Positions 21,862-30,695 of a stretch of DNA of 40,947 nt are shown here, in pieces (position 1 is the first letter of the stretch; every line of letters begins with the position of its first letter). Source of the stretch: Syntrophomonadaceae bacterium (GTDB lineage Bacteria; Bacillota; Dethiobacteria; DTU022; PWGO01); the NCBI GenBank assembly GCA_003550565.1, contig PUKQ01000159.1, positions 1 through 40,947 of the forward strand. The letters are read 5' to 3'. A model generated the notes under the pieces. The model was not told where the DNA came from. It saw nothing but the letters and a program-made list of their open reading frames with translations, and searched no databases. The position numbers and the translations under genes were made by a program.

Positions 21862-21899
21862 AAAAACGGCACTCAAGTTAATAGGGGTGTCGTTTTTTT
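21862..21899 (+). terminator. Rho-independent terminator
   Basis: AAAAACGGCACTC-aagttaatag-GGGTGTCGTTTTTTT, 13-bp stem with two G-U pairs and T7. Confidence 0.8.
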
Positions 21900-22026
21900 G
21901 ATTAAAATTTAGAGAAAAAGTTTTCGATATGTTACTATATTAAAAAAATGTAATTTTTTATTAGTAATTATTTAACGAAAGAAACAATATAAGAAAAGTT
22001 TAAGTAACGGGAAAGGCGGCAGGAAA

Positions 22027-23127
22027 ATGGACCTGGGAAACATAGTCGAGGGGTTTGTTTTTGAAGGAGAATTTTCTGGGGCAGAAAAATATAATTTTGG
22101 ACATATAAATGAAACTTATATTATTTATTTTACTAAAAAAGGGAAAAGGGAAAAGCAACGTTATATACTGCAAAAAATCAACCATAATGTGTTTAAAAAT
22201 CCTGAACAAGTAATGGAAAATATTGAGAAAGTAATCCGTCACCTGCAGGATAAAATAATTGAAAATGGTGGTGATCTAAAACGCGAGACGCTGAATATAA
22301 TTCCTTCTGTGGACGGCAAATGCTTTTATCGATGTCCCCGGGATAATTTCTGGCGCGCTTATGAATATATCGAGGGTAGTCGCTCTTATCAAATAGTAGA
22401 ATCTCCTTATCACTTTTACAGTGCGGGGAAAACAATAGGTAAATTTCAAAAACTACTCCATGATTTCCCTCCGTCAGCTCTTTATGACACTATACCCGGA
22501 TTTCATGATACCCGGAAACGCTACGAAGATTTTTTAGAAGCGGTTAACAAAGATTTGTTAGATCGGGCTCAAAAAGTGCACGGAGAAATTGATTTTGTTA
22601 AACACAGGGAAGATAAGGTTTCGCTGCTGGTCAATATGCTCCGGGAGGGCAAACTGCCGCTAAGGGTAATACACAATGATACCAAATTTAACAATGTGCT
22701 TATAGATGATCAGACGGGAGAGGGAGTTTGCCTGGTAGATTTGGATACAGTTATGCCCGGCCTTTCTCTTTATGATTTTGGTGATGCTATACGTTATGGC
22801 ACCAACCTGGCTGGAGAAGATGAGCATGACCTATCAAAGGTTAATATGGATTTAATGCTTTATGAGCAATTTTGCCGGGGATACCTGGAGACTACCGGAG
22901 ATATACTTACTGAAGATGAAGTGAAACTATTGCCGTTTGCAGCCTGGTTAATAACCTTGGAGTGTGGCATGCGTTTTCTTACCGATTACTTAAACGGAGA
23001 TGTTTACTTCAAAGTTTCGCGAGAAGGCCAAAACTGTCAACGGGCTCGCACTCAATTTAAATTGGTATGGGATATGGAATCCAAATATGAGCTTATGAAA
23101 AACATAATAGAAAAATACAGGAAATAA
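22027..23127 (+). CDS. Phosphotransferase (APH/choline-kinase fold, NahK-like)
   Basis: YILQKINHNVFKNPE, LPLRVIHNDTKFNNVLID, VCLVDLDTVMPG, YDFGDAIR. Confidence 0.8.
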   Translation: MDLGNIVEGFVFEGEFSGAEKYNFGHINETYIIYFTKKGKREKQRYILQKINHNVFKNPEQVMENIEKVIRHLQDKIIENGGDLKRETLNIIPSVDGKCFYRCPRDNFWRAYEYIEGSRSYQIVESPYHFYSAGKTIGKFQKLLHDFPPSALYDTIPGFHDTRKRYEDFLEAVNKDLLDRAQKVHGEIDFVKHREDKVSLLVNMLREGKLPLRVIHNDTKFNNVLIDDQTGEGVCLVDLDTVMPGLSLYDFGDAIRYGTNLAGEDEHDLSKVNMDLMLYEQFCRGYLETTGDILTEDEVKLLPFAAWLITLECGMRFLTDYLNGDVYFKVSREGQNCQRARTQFKLVWDMESKYELMKNIIEKYRK

Positions 23128-23148
23128 TGCAAAAAAATTATAGAAAAG

Positions 23149-23757
23149 TTAAAATGCCATGACAGGCTTTGAATGACCGTGTTTTAAGGCATATATTAAA
23201 TCAGAGAGGTTAGATACAGGTACAGAAAACTCGGTATAACAGCGGCCTATTTCTTCGATGCGATGGGCATCGCTGCCCCCGATTCCCGGAAGATTCATTT
23301 CTTCAGCTAATTCCAGGGCATTTTTGTTTTCTCCATTACGGTTGCCCCCATTGTATACTTCAATAGCCGTTAGCCCTAACATGTTTTTAACCGCCCTGCC
23401 GCCATAACCAAGCCCAAAACGATAGGGGTGAGCGCAAATAACCACTCCGCCAATTTCGTTAACTTTATTTATCAGATCTTGAGCGTTATAAAGAGCCTGG
23501 GAATAAATGTTCCAGCGACCGATGTCTTCACTGAATACCAGATAATGCCCGTTCAAAGTAGGAACTTCGGCTCCGGCAAACACGCGAAGGTTATACTTGG
23601 AAGCCAGAGACAAGAAAACTTCTGTTTTATGATAAGAATTGTGTTCAGTAATAGCAATGCCGTCTAATCCAATTTTTTGAGCGTGTTCTAAAACTTCTTC
23701 CGGTGAACCTGAGGCATCGAATGAGTGATTGGTATGCACATGTAAATCAATTTTCAA
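23149..23757 (-). CDS. PHP-domain metal-dependent phosphoesterase
   Basis: MKIDLHVHTNHSFDASGSPEEV, GIAITEHNS, VVICAHPYR, GSDAHRIEEIG. Confidence 0.88.
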   Translation of the reverse strand: MKIDLHVHTNHSFDASGSPEEVLEHAQKIGLDGIAITEHNSYHKTEVFLSLASKYNLRVFAGAEVPTLNGHYLVFSEDIGRWNIYSQALYNAQDLINKVNEIGGVVICAHPYRFGLGYGGRAVKNMLGLTAIEVYNGGNRNGENKNALELAEEMNLPGIGGSDAHRIEEIGRCYTEFSVPVSNLSDLIYALKHGHSKPVMAF

Positions 23758-23850
23758 GTCTATTGCTCCTTCAAAAATGCTTGTCTATTAGTTATTACTT
23801 TATAATTAATTATCCTATACTATTGTATGCCTTTAATGCAAATTTGTGAA

Positions 23851-23882
23851 GCTAAAAAAATATATTTTATCAAATATATTTT
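23851..23882 (-). terminator. AT-only hairpin downstream of ABC-F gene
   Basis: Minus strand AAAATATATTT-gata-AAATATATTTT, 11-bp perfect stem leading into a T-run. Confidence 0.4.
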
Positions 23883-23894
23883 GCTCAATAAATT

Positions 23895-25883
23895 TTATTC
23901 CAGTCCTATAGTTTCTTCTGGGGGCATATTCTCTAATGACTCGGCTATTTCCTCCCATTCTTCGTACATGTTTTTAATTATTTGCTGACAAGCTTCCAGT
24001 TCTTCATTCATTTTCCTGATTTTTTGAAAGTCATCGTAATTTTGAGGATCAGCTAATTTTTGTTCCAGCATTGATTTGTTTTCTTCTTCTTGCTCTATAT
24101 CTTTTTCCAGGCGATGAAGATTTTGGCTGAGTATGCGTTTTTGTCTTCTTAATTCAATTATTTCCTGGCGCTTTTTCTTTTCTTTTTCTCTTAGTTCCCG
24201 GTGCCATTTTTTAGTTTCCTTTTTTTGAGCCCGGGAGTTTGAAGCTTTCCCTTCTTCCGGCTTTACGTCGGGTAGATTCTTTTCTTTCATTGCCAGATAT
24301 TCTTCATATGTGGTTTGGCGGTACAGATTTACTTCTTTATTCTTTATTTCCAGGATGCAATTAGCCAGGCGGGAGATAAGAAAACGGTCGTGAGAAACTA
24401 TCAGCAATGTTCCCGGATATCCTTCCAGCGATTGTTCCAACTGCTCCCTGTTGCCGATATCCAGAAAATTGGTGGGCTCATCCATAATAAGAAAATTGCT
24501 GTCGGTAAGAGTTGCTTTGGCTAAGGCCAGGCGGCTTTTCTCTCCGCTGCTTAAGTCACTTGCCTGGCGGAAAACGTCTTCTTTGGTAAATAGATATCTA
24601 CCAAGGTATTTGCGGGCTTCGGATTCTGTCATATCTGAATATTCCATAATGTTTTCCAGAACAGAGCATTTGAGATTAAGCCCCCTGTGTTCCTGATCAT
24701 AATAGACGGTTTTAACACTGGGGCCCAATTTAATTGTGCCTTTATCGGGCAATTCTTCGGATATAACCAGTCGTAAAAAGGTGGTTTTCCCTGCTCCGTT
24801 AGGGCCGATTACGGCTGCCCGGTCGCCCCAGAAGAGTTTGAAGGTTGCGTCATTAAAAATTGTTGTCGGGCCATATGATTTAGCGACCCCATTACATGAG
24901 AGCATGATGTTGCTGCCCCGCCCCGTATAGTCAAATCTAGGTTTCATGTTCTTGGAAGAAGGCAACTCTTCTACAGGATTAATCTTTTCCAGCTTCTTTT
25001 GGCGGCTTTGAGCTCTTTTAATTTCAACGGAGGAAGCGTTTTGAATAAATTCCAGGTCTTTTTGCATTTCTTGATGTTGTTTCTTCTGGGATCGTTCTGT
25101 GGTTAAATCCTCCAGATCTTTTTGGTTTTTAAAAGCGGAATAATTACCCTTATAGCATTTAATTTTATATTTTTCTAACAGAGCGATCTTGCTGGCTATG
25201 CGGTTTAAAAAGTATCGATCATGAGAAACCACTAAGAGAGTGCCTTCCCAATTATCCAAATATTTTTCCAGCCACTCCATGGTTTCCACATCAAGGTTGT
25301 TGGTGGGCTCATCCAGCAGTAGCAGATCATAATCTTGAAGTAAAATAGAGGCGAGTTGAGCCCTGGTTTTTTCTCCCCCGCTAAATTCTGACATTTTGCG
25401 AGCCATATCTTGTGAGGAAAACCGCATGCCTTCAGCTACTTCATTCATGTGTTGTTCCAGGTTGTATCCCTCCCTGGCTTCATACTTCAAAGAGAGGGAA
25501 CCGTATTCTTCCATTAACCTTTCCAGCCGAGATTTATCGTTTTGGATGTGGGGGGAAGCCATTTCTTTTTCCAAAGTTTTTAGTCGCTCTCTTATAGCAA
25601 AGAGATCGCCGAGTGATTCCTGTAAAAACTCTTTTAAAGTGGTGTGAGGTTGAATGTGCGGTTTTTGAGTAAGGTAACCTATTTTTAAATCCCTGGCCCG
25701 GGAAACTTGGCCTTCGTCAACTGCTTCTTCTCCGGTAATGATTTTTAAAATAGTAGTTTTGCCGGCTCCATTGTCTCCTACAAGGCCGATTTTTTCTTTA
25801 GGGTGGATCTGCATAGAGGCCCCGGACAATATTAGTTCTTCGCCGTATGATTTATAAATATTGTGGAGATCAATTAAAGCCAT
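23895..25883 (-). CDS. ABC-F family ATP-binding protein (YdiF/Uup-like)
   Basis: Two Walker A (GDNGAGKTT, GPNGAGKTT), two signature motifs (FSGGEK, LSSGEK), LLLDEPTNNLD and LIMDEPTNFLD, C-terminal coiled coil. Confidence 0.95.
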   Translation of the reverse strand: MALIDLHNIYKSYGEELILSGASMQIHPKEKIGLVGDNGAGKTTILKIITGEEAVDEGQVSRARDLKIGYLTQKPHIQPHTTLKEFLQESLGDLFAIRERLKTLEKEMASPHIQNDKSRLERLMEEYGSLSLKYEAREGYNLEQHMNEVAEGMRFSSQDMARKMSEFSGGEKTRAQLASILLQDYDLLLLDEPTNNLDVETMEWLEKYLDNWEGTLLVVSHDRYFLNRIASKIALLEKYKIKCYKGNYSAFKNQKDLEDLTTERSQKKQHQEMQKDLEFIQNASSVEIKRAQSRQKKLEKINPVEELPSSKNMKPRFDYTGRGSNIMLSCNGVAKSYGPTTIFNDATFKLFWGDRAAVIGPNGAGKTTFLRLVISEELPDKGTIKLGPSVKTVYYDQEHRGLNLKCSVLENIMEYSDMTESEARKYLGRYLFTKEDVFRQASDLSSGEKSRLALAKATLTDSNFLIMDEPTNFLDIGNREQLEQSLEGYPGTLLIVSHDRFLISRLANCILEIKNKEVNLYRQTTYEEYLAMKEKNLPDVKPEEGKASNSRAQKKETKKWHRELREKEKKKRQEIIELRRQKRILSQNLHRLEKDIEQEEENKSMLEQKLADPQNYDDFQKIRKMNEELEACQQIIKNMYEEWEEIAESLENMPPEETIGLE

Positions 25884-26020
25884 TTCTATTTTAACCCTCC
25901 AAAGCGGGAAAACTAATCTTTCACACCCTCATTTTAACTAAACAACAAAAAAATTAAAAGCTTTCTTTGATTGAAGAGGCCTTCTTTTATTATAAAAAGG
26001 ATTATAATTACTCCATACAG

Positions 26021-26100
26021 AATAAAAAAGGTGTCAGGCCTCGACATTGACACAACGATAAATAAAAAAGGTGTCGGTCCTTGACATTGACACAACGATA
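26021..26100. repeat. Two tandem 40-bp repeat units
   Basis: AATAAAAAAGGTGTC(A/G)G(G/T)CCT(C/T)GACATTGACACAACGATA, 37/40 identical. Confidence 0.9.
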
Positions 26101-26271
26101 AAGGGGATATAAAGATACCGATCCTCTATGTCGTAAAGATTGTGAGCATAATTATTTGCTCGCTATAACTATTATATAATATAGGGAAAAAAGGTAAAAA
26201 AAGTTTGAGAAATATCAAAAGAGCTGATTGAGCATAAAGATAACAAATATTATTTATAAGGAGGTTCATTT

Positions 26272-27027
26272 ATGGTAAAGATGATTGATTTAAGTGATAC
26301 TATGGAAAACGGCACCGTGGAACCATTACCACACGAAATTGATTATGTACCTCATGAACAAGGGGCAGAGCAGGCAGCAGCTTTGTTTGACTTGGAAGTC
26401 GATGATTTTCCGGAAGGTAAGGCTTGGGCCATGGAGTGGGTAAAATTAGGCACTCACTCCGGGACTCACCTCGATGCGCCCTATCATTACGGCCCGGAAT
26501 CGGAGGGGCAAAAGGCTAAAACCATTGATGAAATCCCTTTGGAGTGGTGCTTTAGTGACGGGGTTGTTTTGGATTTTAGCCATTATCAAGCAGGAGAATT
26601 AATTACCGCACAGGCTGTCCGGGAGGCTTTAAAGAAAATAGATTATACTTTGAAAGAAAGAGATATTGTTTTGATAAGGACAGATGTTTGGAAAAGGTTT
26701 GGTGAGCCCGGTTATCAGGATTTACATCCCGGTATGAGCGAGGAGGCGACTTTATGGCTTGTTGATCAGGGCATAAAGGTTATGGGTATTGACGCATGGG
26801 GATGGGATCGTCCGTTTAGTGTAATGGCTCAAGAATATAAAGAGGGAGAAAAAGGAAAACTCTGGGCAGCTCATTTTGCCGGCAAAAAAAAGGAATATTG
26901 CCATATTGAAAAATTGACCAACCTTGATAAGCTCCCGCCTTTTGGTTTCAAAGTGTCCTGCTTTCCAGTGAAAATAAAAGATGCCAGCGCCGGTTGGACC
27001 AGGGTAGTGGCAATTTTTGAAGATTAA
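26272..27027 (+). CDS. Cyclase family protein (KynB/isatin-hydrolase-like)
   Basis: GTHSGTHLDAPYH (HxGTHxDxPxH), VLIRTDVWKRFG; SD aaggaggt. Confidence 0.88.
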   Translation: MVKMIDLSDTMENGTVEPLPHEIDYVPHEQGAEQAAALFDLEVDDFPEGKAWAMEWVKLGTHSGTHLDAPYHYGPESEGQKAKTIDEIPLEWCFSDGVVLDFSHYQAGELITAQAVREALKKIDYTLKERDIVLIRTDVWKRFGEPGYQDLHPGMSEEATLWLVDQGIKVMGIDAWGWDRPFSVMAQEYKEGEKGKLWAAHFAGKKKEYCHIEKLTNLDKLPPFGFKVSCFPVKIKDASAGWTRVVAIFED

Positions 27028-27078
27028 GTTAATCAAGAAAAGCCATTCTTTATTTTTATTTCAGTCACTAGTTGTTTA

Positions 27079-27121
27079 TGTCAATGTCAAGGCCTGACAC
27101 CTTTAGAAGACACCTTTAGAA
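27079..27121. repeat. Inverted copy of the 26021 repeat core plus 13-bp tandem duplication
   Basis: TGTCAATGTCAAGGCCTGACACCTTT (27079-27104) is the reverse complement of the 26021 core with about one mismatch; GACACCTTTAGAA occurs twice at 27096-27121. Confidence 0.85.
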
Positions 27122-27263
27122 GGGGTAGATTTGTGATTTGGAGGGCAGGAATAATATTTTTTTCATCGAATAAAATCAATTATGCAGATCATGCTTTGCG
27201 AATTTGAAGAAAGTATTGTGGCACGCCAATTCTTCCGATAAACATGAATGGGGAGTGAGAGAT

Positions 27264-28679
27264 ATGAGATACAAAGTAGCCATTATTGGAGCAGGTCCGG
27301 GTGGGGCTGTTTTAGCCAGGGAACTGGCTCAGAAAGACATTGATGTTACCATTTATGAGAAGGGTTCCTATGAAGAATTGGGACACGACTGGTCGGATGC
27401 TGTAGAACGTGTAGCCCTAAAATGGGCAGGTTTGAATATGCCCGAGCTTGTGGGAAATGAATGGCATGGGGATTTGGTAAAAGAAACTCCAGACAGTGAA
27501 GGGGTTTTTGAAAAGCATGCTATACCCCGGCTTAAGCTGCATTCCCCGGGCTATAACAGTGTTAAAGATATTGAATTTAAAATGATTACTACCGATCGCC
27601 GCGTGCTGGGGCAGATGCTTGTGAAGCAGGCGGAAGAAGCCGGCGTACAAATTAAATATGGGTATGAAGGTTTAGGCCTTCTCTACCGTGAAACCGGCAC
27701 TAATGGCCCCGATGGGGTGGAAGTGTATGGGGTTAGCGTTAAGAATCTTGAAAATGACCTTCGGGAAGAAATAACAGCTGATATGGTGATAGAATCTTCC
27801 GGTTTTCACTCTGTTTTGCGCAGGAGCCTTCCTGCTTATACAGGCCTGGCTTTTATGTTTAAAGACAACGAGTTTGGTTTTGTTAACCGGGAAGTAAGGG
27901 AGCGGGATCCGGAAAAGGCTCGAGTTGACATAATCCCTGACCATTATCGCTATGGTTTTCATGGAGGTTACCAATGGTCTCACATTCATAACGCGGAAAG
28001 GATTGATGTGGGCGCGGGAGTTAAAAATGTTCCGGGAAAACCGGACCCCAAGGATCTAATAGAAGAGTTTATTGCCAAACATCCTTCTATCAAGAGTGAG
28101 AAGTTACGTGGCGGCAGGGGACTTTGTATTGTAGGCCCTCCCCTTTTCAATTTTGTAACCAACGGCTTTGTAATTATTGGCGATGCGGCATCAACTTCAG
28201 TGCCTACTACGGGATGCGGAGCCGGTTCGGCTGTTTTAGTGGGGCTTTGGGCTGCAGAGGTTATCTCAGAAGCGGCAGAAGAAGGCAGGAATGATATGGT
28301 AAAGCTTTGGGATATTAATAAGAAATTTTACCTGGATAATGATCGGGGAGCATCGTTTGCGGCTCTTTCTGCTTTGCGCAATGCTTTGCAGACTCTTGAT
28401 CATGACTACTTAGATTTCCTTTTCCGTCAGGACATCATGAGTGCAGACATCCTGGAAGAAGCGGTAAACGGGGTTTTCCTGCCACCGGCGGTTGAAACTA
28501 AAGCTAAGTCTTTATGGCGGGGTATTACCAAACCTTCTATCCTTGCCAAACTCAACGAGGCCACCGGGAGAGGAAGCAAAATATATAGTCATTACCGTAA
28601 CTATCCTCCCTATTGGGATCCTTCAATTTTTGCCAGGTGGCAGGCAGAAGCGAAAGAGCTTTTGCAAGCTGACAGGTGA
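27264..28679 (+). CDS. FAD-dependent oxidoreductase, geranylgeranyl-reductase-like
   Basis: YKVAIIGAGPGGAVLARELA, DRRVLGQMLVKQAEEAGVQIKYG, GFVIIGDAASTSVPTTGCGAGSAVLVG. ATG at 27264 follows gggagtgaga. Confidence 0.85.
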   Translation: MRYKVAIIGAGPGGAVLARELAQKDIDVTIYEKGSYEELGHDWSDAVERVALKWAGLNMPELVGNEWHGDLVKETPDSEGVFEKHAIPRLKLHSPGYNSVKDIEFKMITTDRRVLGQMLVKQAEEAGVQIKYGYEGLGLLYRETGTNGPDGVEVYGVSVKNLENDLREEITADMVIESSGFHSVLRRSLPAYTGLAFMFKDNEFGFVNREVRERDPEKARVDIIPDHYRYGFHGGYQWSHIHNAERIDVGAGVKNVPGKPDPKDLIEEFIAKHPSIKSEKLRGGRGLCIVGPPLFNFVTNGFVIIGDAASTSVPTTGCGAGSAVLVGLWAAEVISEAAEEGRNDMVKLWDINKKFYLDNDRGASFAALSALRNALQTLDHDYLDFLFRQDIMSADILEEAVNGVFLPPAVETKAKSLWRGITKPSILAKLNEATGRGSKIYSHYRNYPPYWDPSIFARWQAEAKELLQADR

Positions 28680-28683
28680 GAAA

Positions 28684-28728
28684 ATAATCTTCATAAATAC
28701 AAAAGAGTCGTGAGCAATTGAAGATTAT
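28684..28728. terminator. Possible hairpin between convergent genes
   Basis: ATAATCTTCA ... TGAAGATTAT, 10-bp perfect inverted repeat; no T-run. Confidence 0.3.
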
Positions 28729-28791
28729 ATTTACATGGATTATTCTCCAAAAATGTGTTAACTTCACCTATATATTCATTTCCCGGGTTTG

Positions 28792-30183
28792 CTAAGAATC
28801 ACGCCGGGGTATGATTTTTGCCACACACTCTATATGGCTGGTGTGGGGGAACATATCTACGGGCTGGATTTCTTGGACGAGAAAATCTTCTTCTTGCGTG
28901 AGATAATTCAAATCACGGGCCAAAGTGGCGGGATTGCATGATACATAGATAAAGCGGGAAGGTTGAAGGCGACCAATGTTTTGCAGTAGTTTTTGCTCAC
29001 ATCCTTTGCGGGGCGGATCTACGATTACTACTTCGGGGTTGCTGTTATTCCCTTCAAAAAGGTTTAGAATGTCTTCCGCTTTGCCGACGTGAAATTCCGT
29101 GTTTTCAACATTATTTTGGGCTGCGTTGATACGAGCATCTTCTACGGCACTGTTAACGGATTCCACGCCTATGACTTTCCCGGCTTTGTTGCTCAGGTAA
29201 ATTGAAATGGCTCCCATACCGCAGTAGAGGTCTAATACTGTTTCTGTTCCTTTTAAGTTTGCATAATTGGAGATAACGCTATAAAGGGATTCGGTTTGGG
29301 GAGGATTGACTTGAAAGAAGGATTTTGGGGAAATTTTAAAGGAGTAGCCTCCGATAGATTCTGTTAAATGAGCTTTTCCCCAAAGAATTTTATTTCTATT
29401 TCCCAATATCACGTTTCCCTCAGCAGGATTAATATTTTGCACTATTCCGGAAAGTTCTTTTAAGTGCCTGCGTAATTTACGAATGAGGCTTTCCTGGTGT
29501 GGAAGGGGAGAAGAATTTGGGGTTACGAGCACAAGTACTACTTCAGTAGTAGCCAGGGAAGATCTGGCCATAATATGCCGGATAACACCGCTTTTATTTT
29601 TTTCATCGTAAGCCGGAATTAGTAATTCTTGCAAGGCAGAGCGAGTTTTAGCAATTGCCCGGTTATTGGCGGAATGTTGAATGAAGCAATTATCCAGGTC
29701 TACAATATTGTGGCTGCGTTTTTCATAAAACCCCACATTGAGGGTATTCCCTTTTTGACGTACCGGCACCTGGGCTTTGTTACGATAATACCAGGGGTAT
29801 TCCATGCCCAGGGTAGGTAAAATGTGGGTGGTGATTCCCCCGATTCTTTCCACTGCATCTTTTACCAACTGCTGTTTATAACGCAGTTGAGCATCATAGC
29901 TTATGTGCTGAATCTGGCATCCTCCGCAGCGGGGATAATATTTGCATGGAGGTGAAACACGATCTGGCGAATGCTGCATAATACTTTGATAGAGAGCGCG
30001 GGCATGGTTTTTTTGGAGAGATATTATACGGGCGGATACTACATCGCCGGGAACCGTATCAGGCACAAAAACGGTAAAATTGTTTATGCGGCCCACGCCA
30101 GCTCCCTCATGACTAAGCCCTTCAATTTTCAATTCAACTTGCTGGTTTTTGGAAACCGGTGGCTTTCTTTTTTGCATATACAT
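28792..30183 (-). CDS. rlmD: 23S rRNA (uracil-C5)-methyltransferase, RlmD/RumA family
   Basis: TRAM-like N-terminus, CKYYPRCGGCQIQHISYDAQLRYK Fe-S motif, VLDLYCGMGAISIYL, IVDPPRKGC, YVSCNPATLARDL. Confidence 0.93.
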   Translation of the reverse strand: MYMQKRKPPVSKNQQVELKIEGLSHEGAGVGRINNFTVFVPDTVPGDVVSARIISLQKNHARALYQSIMQHSPDRVSPPCKYYPRCGGCQIQHISYDAQLRYKQQLVKDAVERIGGITTHILPTLGMEYPWYYRNKAQVPVRQKGNTLNVGFYEKRSHNIVDLDNCFIQHSANNRAIAKTRSALQELLIPAYDEKNKSGVIRHIMARSSLATTEVVLVLVTPNSSPLPHQESLIRKLRRHLKELSGIVQNINPAEGNVILGNRNKILWGKAHLTESIGGYSFKISPKSFFQVNPPQTESLYSVISNYANLKGTETVLDLYCGMGAISIYLSNKAGKVIGVESVNSAVEDARINAAQNNVENTEFHVGKAEDILNLFEGNNSNPEVVIVDPPRKGCEQKLLQNIGRLQPSRFIYVSCNPATLARDLNYLTQEEDFLVQEIQPVDMFPHTSHIECVAKIIPRRDS

Positions 30184-30343
30184 CAGTATATCATAAAAAA
30201 GTTTTCCTTTTTAGAAGAAAGATTGAATACAATGTGTCAGCAGTATGCAAGGTTGGCAAAGGTAAGGTCAAAAGGGAGGAGAATGACTATGATTTAAAGA
30301 AGGTTCAATGCCATAAGTATTTTTTATAGGAGGTGAACTAACA

Positions 30344-30556
30344 ATGGAAAAAGTGACCCTGTATGTGAAAGACGGCTGTCCTTATTGTGCTAAGCTCATA
30401 GATGAACTTAAAGAAAAAGGAGTAGACTATGAAGAAAAAAACGTTTCTCAAAGCAAAAAAGCTTTACAGGAAGCAAAGGAAAAATATAATGCAAAAAAAG
30501 TGCCCGTATTGGTTGAGGGATCAAAAGTAACAGTAGGCTATAAAGGACAAGGCTGA
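30344..30556 (+). CDS. Glutaredoxin-like protein, Cys relative of the Uxx-star family
   Basis: VTLYVKDGCPYCAKLIDEL, KKVPVLVEGSKVTVGYKG; SD aggaggtg. Confidence 0.8.
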   Translation: MEKVTLYVKDGCPYCAKLIDELKEKGVDYEEKNVSQSKKALQEAKEKYNAKKVPVLVEGSKVTVGYKGQG

Positions 30557-30644
30557 GGCATCTAAAAAGGGTGAACCGTGAGTTCATTAGGACAGGAAAA
30601 ACTTTATAAGCCTAAATTGGCAGCGTGAGTTATAATTTCCTATG

Positions 30645-30674
30645 GGCCACTCCCCGGACTAACAGGGAGCGGCC
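30645..30674. terminator. GC-rich hairpin between convergent genes
   Basis: GGCCaCTCCC-cggactaaca-GGGAGcGGCC; weak T-run. Confidence 0.45.
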
Positions 30675-30695
30675 GACTTTAAAAATTGTTTCTAC

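Noticed and set aside
23851-23882. AT-only palindrome as replication or IHF-like site
   Set aside because: Position after the ABC-F stop with a T-run on the minus strand makes a weak terminator the simpler reading.
26021-26100. Possible CRISPR array (two 40-bp tandem units)
   Set aside because: Units are contiguous with no variable spacers and only two copies plus an inverted one; no cas genes.
30554-30565. In-frame TGA at the end of the glutaredoxin-like gene as selenocysteine (GQG-U-GI-stop)
   Set aside because: Read-through adds only three residues and the active site already has Cys; ordinary stop is simpler.
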